Shown here: positions 17,539 to 27,089 of the stretch, piece after piece | How the letters are laid out: each line of letters starts with the position of its first letter | Numbering within the stretch: position 1 is the first letter of the stretch | Assembly (NCBI RefSeq): GCF_014197145.1 | Contig: NZ_JACIEZ010000003.1 | Coordinates: 124,001 to 188,000, forward strand | From: Gellertiella hungarica | GTDB lineage: Bacteria > Pseudomonadota > Alphaproteobacteria > Rhizobiales > Rhizobiaceae | Direction: 5' to 3' | Length of the DNA: 64,000 nucleotides | Translations under genes and position numbers: made by a program | The notes under the pieces: model-generated | Told to the model about the DNA's origin: nothing | The model's database searches: none | What the model saw: only the letters and a program-made list of their open reading frames with translations

Positions 17539-19019
17539 CAGCCCTTCGCGGCAAGGCCTGCAATGAGCATGAACGCCGGAATGTCGTCGCCGAAGCCGAC
17601 CGGGGTCGGACCGTCGTCGTGATCGCGATGACGGTTGCGGCGCTCGCGGCGGCCGTCGTCATTGGCGGGGCTCGGCCGGCTGTTGCGCACCGGGGCCGGC
17701 TGCTGCTGGGGCCGCGCCTCCGGCTGACGCTCGGCACGGGTTTCTGCAACGGGTTCCACGGCTTCGATCATCTCTTCCTCGACCTGCTTCTCGTTCTTGT
17801 TGCGGCGGTCGCTACGGCGCTTGGAGCCGTCGCGGCTTTCCTTGCCCTTGCGGGGCCGCTCGACGGTTTCCATCGGCGCGGGCAGCGAGGAGAGGTCGCC
17901 ATTCAGCCATTCAATCTTCTGGCCGATGAGCTTTTCGATGGCTTCCGCATACTTCAGGTCGCTCTTGGTGACCAGGGTAAAGGCGGCGCCGCTGCGTCCT
18001 GCGCGGCCCGTGCGGCCGATGCGGTGGACATAGTCTTCCGCGTGGATCGGCACATCGAAATTGAAGACGTGGCTGACATCGGGGATGTCGAGGCCGCGGG
18101 CTGCCACATCCGAGGCGACGAGCAGCGTGATGTTGTTGTCCTTGAAGTTCTGCAGCATGGTCGTGCGCGAACGCTGGTCCATGTCGCCATGCAGGGCACC
18201 GACGGAGAAGCCGTGGCGGTCGAGCGAGCGGAAGAGGTCTGCGACATCCTTCTTGCGATTGCAGAAGATGATCGCGTTCTTCAGGTCGTCCTGCGCGCGG
18301 ATGATGTCACGCAGGGCGGCACGCTTCTCGTAATCCTTGTTGTGGCAGGCAATGAGCTTCTGCGTCACGGTCTTGGCAGTAGAGGAGGGCTTTGCCACCT
18401 CGATCCGCTCGGGGTTCTGCAGGAAGCGGTCGGCCAGCTTCTGGATCTCCGGCGGCATCGTGGCCGAGAAGAACAGCGTCTGGCGGGTAAAGGGGATGAG
18501 CTTGGCGATCCGCTCGATGTCGGGAATGAAGCCCATGTCCAGCATGCGGTCGGCTTCGTCGATGACGAGGATTTCCACGCCGGTCATGAGCAGCTTGCCG
18601 CGCTCGCAATGGTCCAGCAGGCGGCCGGGGGTGCAGATCAGCACGTCGGCGCCGCGCTCCAGCTTGCGGTCCTGCTCGTCAAAGGACACGCCGCCGATCA
18701 GCAGCGCGATGTTCAGCTTGTGATTCTTGCCGTACTTCTCGAAGTTTTCGGCGACCTGCGCGGCGAGCTCACGGGTGGGTTCCAGAATGAGCGTGCGCGG
18801 CATGCGTGCCCGGGCGCGGCCCTTCTCCAGAAGCGTCAGCATCGGCAGCACGAAGGAGGCCGTCTTGCCCGTTCCCGTCTGCGCGATGCCGCAGATGTCG
18901 CGGCGCTGAAGGGCGGGCGGGATCGCTCCTGCCTGGATCGGGGTCGGGATTGTGTAGCCCGCGTCGGTAACAGCGGAGAGGACTTTCGGGCTCAGGCCAA
19001 GGTCAGCAAATGTGGTCAA
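17538..19019 (-). CDS. DEAD-box RNA helicase (RhlE-like)
   Basis: 493 aa. Core motifs are in order: Q motif (GYTIPTPIQ), motif I AQTGTGKT, Ia PTRELA, Ib TPGR, II DEAD in VIDEADRML, III SAT, IV-V up to GLDIPDV and VI HRIGRTGRAG. The C-terminal tail from about residue 375 is low-complexity, very rich in Arg, Lys, Glu and Gln, typical of RNA-binding tails in RhlE-type helicases involved in ribosome assembly or mRNA decay. Expressed upstream of, and overlapping with, the Nudix gene. Confidence 0.95.
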   Translation of the reverse strand: MTTFADLGLSPKVLSAVTDAGYTIPTPIQAGAIPPALQRRDICGIAQTGTGKTASFVLPMLTLLEKGRARARMPRTLILEPTRELAAQVAENFEKYGKNHKLNIALLIGGVSFDEQDRKLERGADVLICTPGRLLDHCERGKLLMTGVEILVIDEADRMLDMGFIPDIERIAKLIPFTRQTLFFSATMPPEIQKLADRFLQNPERIEVAKPSSTAKTVTQKLIACHNKDYEKRAALRDIIRAQDDLKNAIIFCNRKKDVADLFRSLDRHGFSVGALHGDMDQRSRTTMLQNFKDNNITLLVASDVAARGLDIPDVSHVFNFDVPIHAEDYVHRIGRTGRAGRSGAAFTLVTKSDLKYAEAIEKLIGQKIEWLNGDLSSLPAPMETVERPRKGKESRDGSKRRSDRRNKNEKQVEEEMIEAVEPVAETRAERQPEARPQQQPAPVRNSRPSPANDDGRRERRNRHRDHDDGPTPVGFGDDIPAFMLIAGLAAKG

Positions 19020-19233
19020 AGGGAATTGTTTTCCGTTACGGTTCAGAGGAAACCACGTGTTGAATCGAGCCGCGCTACAGCACGGACGCAGGGCGGAATA
19101 GTCCGAATGAGGCTCAAAGTCAAGGAAATGCAGGCTTTTCAGCCGCTCGCACGGGTTGAAACTGGCTTAAAGAGTAAATTTCCGGCGAAATTAAGGTGGC
19201 CGTCATAGCAAAGCGGCGGCTTGGGGGTGCCAA

Positions 19234-20526
19234 TCAGCGCAGGAAGGTGTTGAGCTTGGCTGCGGCGTTGATGAAGCGCATGGGGTTTTCCGGCTCGCCC
19301 TGATAGCGCACTTCATAATGCAGGTGCGGACCGGTGGATCGTCCGGTGCTGCCGGCGCGGCCGATCAGCGAACCGTTTTCCACCGCGTCTCCCACGGACA
19401 CGAGAATGCGGGAAAGATGGCCGTAGCGAGTCGTGATGCCATTGCCATGGTCGATTTCAACCATGTTGCCGTAACCGCCGACAGCGCCCGCCACGGTCAC
19501 CTTGCCGGCGCCGGTGCTGACCACCTCTTCTCCGGTCTCGAAGCGGAAGTCGACGCCCGTGTGCATGGCGAGCTTTCCGAGAAAGGGATCGGTGCGGTTG
19601 CCGAAGGTGCTGGTGATGTCGCGACCGGGTGCGGGATTGGTAAAGGGCAGGCGCTTGGCGGTTGCCTTGACCTCTTCGAGCCGGTTCAGGGCCGAGTCCA
19701 GCCTCGAAAGCGAAAGATCGAAATTGTCCTGGCTCATCGGGTCCACATAGGGGCCGCCCTCTGCACCAGCCGCTTCCGCCGGTGCCGTGGCCTGGGTTTC
19801 GATCGGAATGCCGGTCCGCTGCATGATGGTTTCCATCTCGTCCGCGGTCTGGGTCGCGCCTGCGGTGAGCGATTCGACCTTTTCCAGCTGATCCTGCTCG
19901 ATGGACTTGAGGGAAAGCGTCATCCGCGAGAAGAGCTTGTCCGCGCGGTCACCCGCCGTTTCGTGTCCGTCACCGGCGGAGGCCTGGTAGCCGAGCGCGG
20001 CAACGGGGGCCGAAGCATCCTCGGCCTTGCCCATCAGGGCGTCGATGGCCTTCAGCCCGCCGCCGGCAGAGGCCGTCTTTGCAGGTTCTGCCTGGAAAGC
20101 GGTTTCGGGTGCGGAAATGCCGGAGGCTTCGGCGCGCTCGAGGAGAGGGCCTATCTTGCCGTGACGGGAGGCAAGGGCATTCTGCTGTTCAAGCAGCTTT
20201 TCCACCTTGTCCTCGACAACCTGCTGGTCGAGCATCTGCCGGGAAGTGACGCGATCCACCTGCGCCCGGAGCGCTGCGATGCGATCTTCATATTCGAACT
20301 GCATACGCGCCTGGCGCGCCATGGTGGCACCGATCAGGTCGTCGCGGAGCACGAGATAGGCGGTTGCGGCAAGATAGCCGACGCTGACGGCGCCAAGAAG
20401 TGTCAGGCCAAGGCCGGTCATCCAGGGGCGGATGCGCATGTGGCGCACCTTCTCTCCACTGGCGAGGATCAGAAAGTGGTCCGGGCGGCGCTTGCCGAAT
20501 ACGCGGCTTTCCTGATGCTGGCTCAC
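19234..20526 (-). CDS. M23 family metallopeptidase, membrane anchored
   Basis: 430 aa. A cytoplasmic basic tail (residues 1-34) precedes one membrane helix (GLGLTLLGAVSVGYLAATAYLVL, about 38-60), then a coiled coil (about 70-130), a linker and a C-terminal LytM/M23 domain. Zn ligands are visible: HTGVDFRF (H and D) and PHLHYEVRY (HxH). The enzyme should face the periplasm and either cut peptidoglycan crosslinks or act in cell shape. The substrate class is known for the family, while the exact role is not. It stands alone, with about 210 bases to the helicase gene upstream of that gene's start. Confidence 0.92.
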   Translation of the reverse strand: MSQHQESRVFGKRRPDHFLILASGEKVRHMRIRPWMTGLGLTLLGAVSVGYLAATAYLVLRDDLIGATMARQARMQFEYEDRIAALRAQVDRVTSRQMLDQQVVEDKVEKLLEQQNALASRHGKIGPLLERAEASGISAPETAFQAEPAKTASAGGGLKAIDALMGKAEDASAPVAALGYQASAGDGHETAGDRADKLFSRMTLSLKSIEQDQLEKVESLTAGATQTADEMETIMQRTGIPIETQATAPAEAAGAEGGPYVDPMSQDNFDLSLSRLDSALNRLEEVKATAKRLPFTNPAPGRDITSTFGNRTDPFLGKLAMHTGVDFRFETGEEVVSTGAGKVTVAGAVGGYGNMVEIDHGNGITTRYGHLSRILVSVGDAVENGSLIGRAGSTGRSTGPHLHYEVRYQGEPENPMRFINAAAKLNTFLR

Positions 20527-20654
20527 GGTCTAACTCCCTCGGAAGCAGGTCCCGCGAAGGGTCTGCCTATTGAGGTAATTAGAAACTATTAAGGTTAATA
20601 ATCTCTTTAATCTTCGCTTCCGGGCGCCCGCAACGCCCGCATTACCGGGCTTCT

Positions 20655-21482
20655 TCAGGCATTGCTGATCGAGGGAAGCGAGCGGTAGAAGGAGGGCGTG
20701 AGACCCGCTTCCGCACGCGCGATGTCGTTGAACGGAGGCTTCAACGGACCGCGGAAATTGGCCCGTACCAGATCCTTGAAGGTGGCGGCGGGATCTTTCC
20801 GTTCCCGGGCGCAGAGGAAACGGAACCACTTTGCCCCGATCGCCACATGCCCCTTTTCATCGTTGTAGATGACGGACAATACGGCTGCGCTTTCGAGATC
20901 GCCTGTCTCCACCATCTTCTCCTGCAGCGATGGCGTGACGTCGAGGCCGCGGGCCTCGAGAATCAGCGGCACGACGGCGAGGCGTGCGCTGAGCGAGTTT
21001 CTCGTGGCATGGGCTGCCTGCCAGAGGCCGTCATGAGCCGGAAGATCACCATAATCGGCTCCAAGTGCCCGCAGCCTCTCGCGTACCATGCCGAAATGCT
21101 TGGCCTCCTCGAAGGCGACCTGCATCCAGCCATCGAAAAAGGAGTGGGGCACGGGCTCGCTTGCGAAACGGGCGACGATATCGAGGGCGAGGTCGACGGC
21201 GTTCAGTTCGATATGGGCGAGCGCGTGCAGCGTTGCGATGCGGCCCGCCAGCGTGTGCAGCGAGCGCTTCTTCATTTCCCTCGGCGGCACCAGTGGCGGC
21301 CTTTCCGGGCGGCCGGGCCGGTCGGGAAGGGGCGGATCCAGCGGCGAGCGGAGCGAGATCGCCCGGTTGAACCACCGGGTCGCCGTTTCACTGGCGATCC
21401 GTGTCTTTTCGTCGAGATCGGCCGAGCGGATTGCCACGATGCATCCCGCCCTCAGCGAGTCGATGGTCCGTTCTGCGCTCAT
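20655..21482 (-). CDS. DUF455 ferritin-like protein
   Basis: 275 aa. It belongs to the DUF455 family of ferritin-like four-helix proteins: LHALAHIELNAVDLALD, FEEAKHFGMVRERL, EARGLDVTP and NDEKGHVAIGAKWF give the pattern of Glu and His residues expected for a di-metal centre. The function is not established; some relatives sit in tRNA-modification pathways. A Pro-rich segment (about residues 48-66) separates the N-terminal region. It lies 40 bases downstream of the peroxiredoxin gene on the same strand, so the two may share a promoter. Confidence 0.85.
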   Translation of the reverse strand: MSAERTIDSLRAGCIVAIRSADLDEKTRIASETATRWFNRAISLRSPLDPPLPDRPGRPERPPLVPPREMKKRSLHTLAGRIATLHALAHIELNAVDLALDIVARFASEPVPHSFFDGWMQVAFEEAKHFGMVRERLRALGADYGDLPAHDGLWQAAHATRNSLSARLAVVPLILEARGLDVTPSLQEKMVETGDLESAAVLSVIYNDEKGHVAIGAKWFRFLCARERKDPAATFKDLVRANFRGPLKPPFNDIARAEAGLTPSFYRSLPSISNA

Positions 21483-21521
21483 GCCCGTCCGCCTGCCTGG
21501 TATGGTTCGATCTTACCCGCC

Positions 21522-22001
21522 TCAGAGGGCGCGTGCGGCGGCTAGCACGTCTTCGGCGTGTCCATCAACCTTCACCTTTTCCCAGATGCGGGCGATCTTG
21601 CCGTTGCCGTCGATGAGGAATGTCGTGCGCTCGATGCCCATGTAGGTCTTGCCATACATGCTCTTTTCCTTCCACACGCCGTAGGCTTCCAGTACGGAAT
21701 GTGTCTCGTCGGAACCGAGAATCACCCTGAGATTGTGTTTCTTGACGAACTTGTCGTGACTTTTGACGTTATCGGCCGATATTCCAATGACCGCTGCGTT
21801 GATGGCGGCAAACTGATCGGAAAGGGCGGAAAAGCCGATCGCCTCGTTGGTGCAGGCCGGCGTGTTGTCCTTGGGATAGAAGAAGAGGACCACCGGGCGG
21901 CCGCTGTAATGCGACAGCGCCACCGTGTCGCCGCCATCGCGCGGCAGAGAAAAATCGGGGGCGAGAGAACCGACCGAAAGAGAAGGATGCTCGGCTGACA
22001 T
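21522..22001 (-). CDS. bcp: peroxiredoxin, Bcp (thioredoxin-dependent thiol peroxidase) type
   Basis: 159 aa. AhpC/TSA fold with FFYPKDNTPACTNEAIGF; the peroxidatic Cys is in PACTNE near residue 48. No second Cys is seen five residues later, as in the 1-Cys-like subgroup of Bcp proteins. It reduces peroxides in the cytoplasm using thioredoxin. Start ATG at 22001 gives the standard N-terminus. Divergent from the AsmA-like gene across about 145 bases. Confidence 0.93.
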   Translation of the reverse strand: MSAEHPSLSVGSLAPDFSLPRDGGDTVALSHYSGRPVVLFFYPKDNTPACTNEAIGFSALSDQFAAINAAVIGISADNVKSHDKFVKKHNLRVILGSDETHSVLEAYGVWKEKSMYGKTYMGIERTTFLIDGNGKIARIWEKVKVDGHAEDVLAAARAL

Positions 22002-22145
22002 GTGGATACCTTTCCATCGACTGAAGAGACTGGATTGTGGCGTCGCGCCATCTGGTTATAGCATTTGCGAATATAGGGTGGCCGGCGCAGACGTCCATGA
22101 GGAAACGGAGGGGAGTTTGCAGGCCGGGAGGACAGGACGAGACCG

Positions 22146-25100
22146 ATGAGGGAACGGCGTGCCGAGAGTGAAAGACGGCCGAAGGCCGGCGCTGGCCGAA
22201 CGAAGCCGGCCCGTGCGCGCCGTTCGTTCGGGGCGCGCATTGCGTGGTTTCTCGTCAAGGCGACGCTGACCCTGGCCATGCTGCTGGTGCTGCTCGCCGG
22301 CGCGGCCTTCATGGCGATAGAGGCTGGTGCGCTCGACAAGACACTGACCGCAAGGGCCGAAGGGGCGCTGAACGGCGCCGTCGGGCCGCGCTACGTCGCC
22401 AAGGTCGGGCGCACCGCGATCCGTTTTTCCCACAATCGGCAGCTTGCCATCGAGGCGCGCAATGTCGTCATGGTCGACAGGGAAACGGGGCGCACCGTAT
22501 CGGAAACGGGGGCCATCCGCATGGCGCTCGATCCCTTCAAGCTGATCGACGGCGAGATCATCGTGACCCGGATCGAAGCGGATACGGTGCGGTTCGATAC
22601 GGCACTCTTCTCGACCGGAAAGGGTCTCGATCTCACTCGGGTGCGCGTGGACCAGATTCCGGCGCTCGTCGACTCGGGCTTTGCGCAGCTCGATCTCTTT
22701 GGCGGCTTCATCGACCGCGCACGCACGGATGCGCTCGAGGTGCGGGGCATGGAATTGCTCGCACAGCAGCCGGACGGCAAGGTGGCCCCGCTCGGAAGGG
22801 CCCACTTCATGCTGGAGCGCCGGGAGGACGGCGCGCTGGCGATGGACGGGGCACTGGAACTCGAGGGAGATGCCATTCCCTTTGCCATCACGGCGGACCG
22901 CAAGCTGGGAAAGGCGACAGCGTTCCGCGCCTCGCTGTCGGACATTCCGCTCGGTCGGTTCGGGCCCGGCCCCAACGCGCAGGGAAAGGTGGTGGAGCGC
23001 TTCGATGCGAGTGCCAATGCGGAGATCAGCGCCACCAGGCGCAGCGCGGAACTCGATCCGGACATCCGCCTTTCCGCCCGGCTCAATCCCGGCACGCTGA
23101 CGCTCCATGCCATCGACCAGCCATTCGATGGTGCCAACATCGATGCGGTTTACGACTTTGCCAAGAATTCCGTCGAGTTTCTGCCTTCGGCTATGCGTTT
23201 CGGTGCGACGAACCTGCCATTTACGGGCGGTCTGATCGATCTGGACCGGATCAATCCCGACGCAGGGAAGGGGTTCGGGATCGATTTTCTCGTGCGCGGC
23301 GGCAAGGTGTTCACCGAGGCCTCCGGTGCTCCGCCATCCGATATGGATGCCCAGGCTTCCGGCTACTATCAGGCGGAAACGAAGGAGCTGATCTTCAACC
23401 AGATGGCAGCCTCCACGCGCGCCGGTTCGCTGATCGGGTCCATGAAGCTGAAATTCGGCGGTCCGGAACCGGAGATCAGTTTTGCCGCGCAGACGCCGAG
23501 CGCACAGATGCAGGCGGTCAAACAGCTCTGGCCGTTCTGGATCGCACCGGTGGCCCGTAAGTGGGTATCCAGCAATCTCTTTGCCGGATCGGTCTCCAAC
23601 GGTTCGATTGCCGTTTTCGTGCCGGCCGTGCGCCAGCGCAATCCCGATGGAAGCCTTCGCCTCGACCCCGAACAGCTGAACATCAATTTCGACGTCACCA
23701 ATGCGCGGGTCAACATTGCGGGCGACATTCCCCCCGTGCGGGGCACGACCGGGCGGATCCAGCTCAAGGGGCCGACGCTGTCCGTGGACATCAAGTCCGG
23801 CACCTCCTATTTCCCCACGGATCGTTCGGTGAACATCGACGGGGGTACCTTCACGATCCCCGACATTTACGAGCATCCCCTCACGGCCGACATGGCCATA
23901 ACGGTATCGGGCGCCGCCGACGCGGTGGCGGAACTGATCACCTATCGGCCAATCAAGTTCCTGGGCCGGACCGGCCTCAAGCCGGAGGACATGGCCGGCA
24001 ACATTCGGGCAGATGTAAAGGCCCATTTCGGGCTGAACTCGGCCGATGACATCGAGCCGGAATGGACGGCTGCGATGACCCTGACGAATGTCGATCTCAT
24101 GAAGCCGGTACAGGGGCGGCAGTTGACGGGGCTGACCGGCACCGTCGATGTCGATCCCCGGCGTGCCGTGCTCAAGGCCAAGGGCAAGGTGGATGACGTT
24201 CCCATGGAACTCACCGCCACCGAACCCTTTGACGACGAGTCGAAGACGACGCGCGAGCGGCTGCTTACCCTGGCGCTCGGAACCAAGGACATCGCGAGGC
24301 TTTTTCCGAACCTCGAGCAGGTAGTGGGTGGCACGGTGAAGGCCAAGGTATCGCTGATGCCCGATGACCTGCAGAAGGTCGAGGCCGATCTTTCCGCCGC
24401 CACGCTGAAGGTGCCGGGCAGCGGCTGGACGAAGGGGGCCGGCATTCCGGCTCGGGCGAGTTTCGATGTGGCGCGCCAGGAGGAGAATGTCGAAGTTCGC
24501 AACCTGTCCATCGACGGGGAAGGCTTTGGCGTCACCGGCCGTATCGAGGCGCGGGGCGGCAAGCTCGTCGTTGCTGCCTTCGACAAGGTGAAGCTCGCCG
24601 CCAACGACAATTTTTCAATCCGGGTCAAGCCGATCCGCTCGGGTTACGACGTATCGCTGAGCGGCGTCTCCGCCGACGGCAGGGCGGCGCTGACGCGGTT
24701 GAGAAGCGTGGGGACCGATACCGATCCCACGCCGCGCACCTTCACCCTGGTGCTTCGTGCCAAGCTGGACAAAGTCTATGGATTTGGTGACGAAACCCTG
24801 CGCAACGTCGATCTTGCCTATGCTCCGATCACGGCAGATGGCGGAAAGCTGCAGCTTTCCGCGCTCACCGGAAACGGGCAGCCCGTGGTCGGGCAGATGG
24901 TCGAGGACAATCGCGGGCGCTTCGTGCAGATAACGAGCGCCGATGCGGGCGCCACCTTCCGCTTTCTCGGCCTCTACAGCCGCTTGCAGAAGGGGCTTCT
25001 CAACACCCGCATCCGCCCCGGACGCGACGGCAGCTGGAACGGCAACATGGACATTCGCGATTTCCAGCTCGCCAACGAAGAGCGCCTCCAGACCATCGTC

Positions 25101-25514
25101 TCCACGCCTGCCGGCAAGGATGGCCGCAGTCTCAACAAGGCAGTCAAACGCGATATCGACGTCCGCTCGGAGAAATTCCAGCGGGGCTTTGCCTATTTCC
25201 GCTACGCCAGCGGTGCGCTGATGATCGAGAACGGCATCCTCCGCGGTACGCAGGTGGGCGCGACCTTCCAGGGCACGCTGAGGGATGCGGCGGGCAACAT
25301 GGACGTTACCGGCACCTTCATGCCGGCTTATGGCCTGAACCGCCTTTTTGCAGAGCTGCCGGTCATCGGCATCCTGCTTGGCAACGGCCGCGACCGCGGG
25401 CTTCTCGGCATCACCTTCAAGCTCACCGGCCCCTTCGAGAAGCCCAATCTGACCATCAACCCGCTCTCGATCATCGCGCCCGGTATCTTCAGGCAGATCT
25501 TCGAGTTCCAGTGA
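22146..25514 (+). CDS. AsmA/YhdP-like large envelope protein (DUF3971)
   Basis: 1122 aa. A basic tail of about 30 residues is followed by one membrane helix (about 32-58) and a long periplasmic region of repeated beta-rich segments, typical of YhdP/AsmA proteins thought to form lipid bridges between inner and outer membranes. The DUF3971-like segment is about residues 360-700 and an AsmA C-terminal part ends with YGLNRLFAELPVIGILLGNGRDRGLLG, a strong family motif. Such proteins move phospholipid or support the outer membrane barrier. Single gene; ATG at 22146. Confidence 0.9.
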   Translation: MRERRAESERRPKAGAGRTKPARARRSFGARIAWFLVKATLTLAMLLVLLAGAAFMAIEAGALDKTLTARAEGALNGAVGPRYVAKVGRTAIRFSHNRQLAIEARNVVMVDRETGRTVSETGAIRMALDPFKLIDGEIIVTRIEADTVRFDTALFSTGKGLDLTRVRVDQIPALVDSGFAQLDLFGGFIDRARTDALEVRGMELLAQQPDGKVAPLGRAHFMLERREDGALAMDGALELEGDAIPFAITADRKLGKATAFRASLSDIPLGRFGPGPNAQGKVVERFDASANAEISATRRSAELDPDIRLSARLNPGTLTLHAIDQPFDGANIDAVYDFAKNSVEFLPSAMRFGATNLPFTGGLIDLDRINPDAGKGFGIDFLVRGGKVFTEASGAPPSDMDAQASGYYQAETKELIFNQMAASTRAGSLIGSMKLKFGGPEPEISFAAQTPSAQMQAVKQLWPFWIAPVARKWVSSNLFAGSVSNGSIAVFVPAVRQRNPDGSLRLDPEQLNINFDVTNARVNIAGDIPPVRGTTGRIQLKGPTLSVDIKSGTSYFPTDRSVNIDGGTFTIPDIYEHPLTADMAITVSGAADAVAELITYRPIKFLGRTGLKPEDMAGNIRADVKAHFGLNSADDIEPEWTAAMTLTNVDLMKPVQGRQLTGLTGTVDVDPRRAVLKAKGKVDDVPMELTATEPFDDESKTTRERLLTLALGTKDIARLFPNLEQVVGGTVKAKVSLMPDDLQKVEADLSAATLKVPGSGWTKGAGIPARASFDVARQEENVEVRNLSIDGEGFGVTGRIEARGGKLVVAAFDKVKLAANDNFSIRVKPIRSGYDVSLSGVSADGRAALTRLRSVGTDTDPTPRTFTLVLRAKLDKVYGFGDETLRNVDLAYAPITADGGKLQLSALTGNGQPVVGQMVEDNRGRFVQITSADAGATFRFLGLYSRLQKGLLNTRIRPGRDGSWNGNMDIRDFQLANEERLQTIVSTPAGKDGRSLNKAVKRDIDVRSEKFQRGFAYFRYASGALMIENGILRGTQVGATFQGTLRDAAGNMDVTGTFMPAYGLNRLFAELPVIGILLGNGRDRGLLGITFKLTGPFEKPNLTINPLSIIAPGIFRQIFEFQ

Positions 25515-25537
25515 GGCATAGTCGGATTGGGCTTCGA

Positions 25538-25560
25538 CCCGGCTCTGCCGGGCCTCTTTC
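25538..25560 (+). terminator. possible terminator after the AsmA/YhdP-like gene
   Basis: Stem CCCGGC / GCCGGG with a TCT loop followed by CCTCTTT, starting 24 bases after the stop. The T run is short, so this is a modest call. The rest of the spacer to tyrS (to 25739) shows a second hairpin but no ORF that I can support. Confidence 0.5.
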
Positions 25561-25699
25561 CCGGAGGCGGAGACAGGGTAGCGTTGGTGATGGCAGCCTG
25601 GCGGGTGACCCTGCGAATGAAGCGGTCTCGGGATGAGCTATCCAGAACCTGGGAGATCTGTCTCCCGCCCCCGATAGGCTGATAGCGGGAAGGCCAGTG

Positions 25700-25732
25700 G
25701 AGGCGGTGCGGCAGGAACCGCAGCCGCCTCCA
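25700..25732 (-). terminator. possible hairpin terminator of tyrS
   Basis: Long GC-rich stem GGAGGCGG-TGCGG / CCGCA-G-CCGCCTCC with a six-base loop, 8 bases beyond the tyrS stop. There is no clear T run on the minus-strand side, so it may only stabilise the message. Confidence 0.45.
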
Positions 25733-25739
25733 GATCGGA

Positions 25740-26993
25740 TCAGACCGGGCGAACCAGGATGTGCTTCTTCTTGCCCAGCGAGAGCTTGATGACGTTGTCG
25801 CCGGTGACGTCTGCGGTGCCCACGATCTGGCGCTCGTCGGAGACGGCCTTGTCGTTCACCTTCACCGCGCCGCCTTTCACATGCCGGCGGGCTTCGCCGT
25901 TCGATTCGGCAAGCCCGGCACGCACAAAGAGGGCGAGAACGCCTATGCCGGCTTCGAGCTCGGCCGACGGCACCTCGATGGAGGGAAGGTTATCGGCAAG
26001 CGCACCTTCCTCAAAGGTCTTGCGGGCGGTTTCCGCAGCCTGTTCGGCGGCTGCGCGGCCGTGCAGGATGGCGGTTACTTCGGTCGCGAGGATCTTCTTC
26101 ACCTCGTTGATTTCCGAGCCACCCAGGGCCGAAAGCCGGGCGATCTCGTCCATCGGCAGCTTGGTATATAGCTTGAGGAAGCGGGAGACGTCCGCATCCT
26201 CGGTGTTGCGCCAGTACTGCCAGAAATCATAGGCGGACAGCATGTCGGCGTTGAGCCAAACCGCGCCATTGGCCGATTTGCCCATCTTGGCGCCGGAAGA
26301 TGTGGTCAGCAGCGGCGAGGTGAGCGCGTAAAGCTGTTTCGTCCCCATGCGGTGACCGAGATCGATACCGTTGACGATGTTGCCCCACTGGTCGGAGCCG
26401 CCCATCTGCAGCCGGCAGTCATAGTTATTCGCCAGCTCCACGAAGTCGTAGGCCTGCAGGATCATGTAGTTGAATTCAAGGAAGGAGAGCGACTGCTCGC
26501 GGTCGAGGCGGGTCTTGACGCTGTCGAAGGAGAGCATGCGGTTGACCGAGAAGTGGCGGCCCACATCGCGCAGGAACTCCAGGTAATTGATCTTCCGCAG
26601 CCAATCGGCATTGTTGATCATCAGCGCGTCCTTGGGACCGTCGCCGTAGTTGAGGTAATTCGAGAAGACCTTCTTGATCGAGGCGATGTTGCTCTCGATA
26701 GTATCCAGCGTCATCAGCTGGCGGGCTTCGTCCTTGAAGGACGGATCGCCCACCATGCCGGTACCGCCGCCCATCAGCGAGATGGCGCGATGCCCGGTTT
26801 CCTGGAACCAGTGCAGCATCATGATCTGGATCAGGGAGCCCGCGTGCAGCGAGGGTGCGGTGGGATCGAAACCGATATAGGCGGTCACCGTTTCCTTCTG
26901 TAGAAGAGAATCGAGGCCCGATTCATCGGAAATCTGATGAATGTAGCCGCGCTCGGAAAGCGTGCGAAGGAAATCGGATTTGAACTCGGTCAT
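25740..26993 (-). CDS. tyrS: tyrosyl-tRNA synthetase
   Basis: 417 aa. Class I synthetase of the TyrRS TyrRZ/TyrS type: [13 protein letters not shown] (HIGH-like), GGSDQWGNI near residue 190, and [12 protein letters not shown] (KMSKS-like), with a C-terminal S4 domain ([14 protein letters not shown]). Charges tRNA-Tyr. The start [12 protein letters not shown] fits other rhizobial enzymes; an upstream 21-residue in-frame extension is possible but has no support. Divergent from anmK with a spacer of about 96 bases. Confidence 0.97.
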   Translation of the reverse strand: MTEFKSDFLRTLSERGYIHQISDESGLDSLLQKETVTAYIGFDPTAPSLHAGSLIQIMMLHWFQETGHRAISLMGGGTGMVGDPSFKDEARQLMTLDTIESNIASIKKVFSNYLNYGDGPKDALMINNADWLRKINYLEFLRDVGRHFSVNRMLSFDSVKTRLDREQSLSFLEFNYMILQAYDFVELANNYDCRLQMGGSDQWGNIVNGIDLGHRMGTKQLYALTSPLLTTSSGAKMGKSANGAVWLNADMLSAYDFWQYWRNTEDADVSRFLKLYTKLPMDEIARLSALGGSEINEVKKILATEVTAILHGRAAAEQAAETARKTFEEGALADNLPSIEVPSAELEAGIGVLALFVRAGLAESNGEARRHVKGGAVKVNDKAVSDERQIVGTADVTGDNVIKLSLGKKKHILVRPV

Positions 26994-27089
26994 GACCTCA
27001 AACTCTGTTAGCCGGTAGATCTGCTGGCCGCGCTTTAGCATTGTTTTTTCCGCCATGCACCAGTTTCATGGCCATTCGGGGGAGACGTC

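Noticed and set aside
22056-24026. 656-codon open frame opposite the AsmA/YhdP-like gene
   Set aside because: Antisense shadow with no recognisable domain; the plus strand has a membrane helix and the YhdP C-terminal motif.
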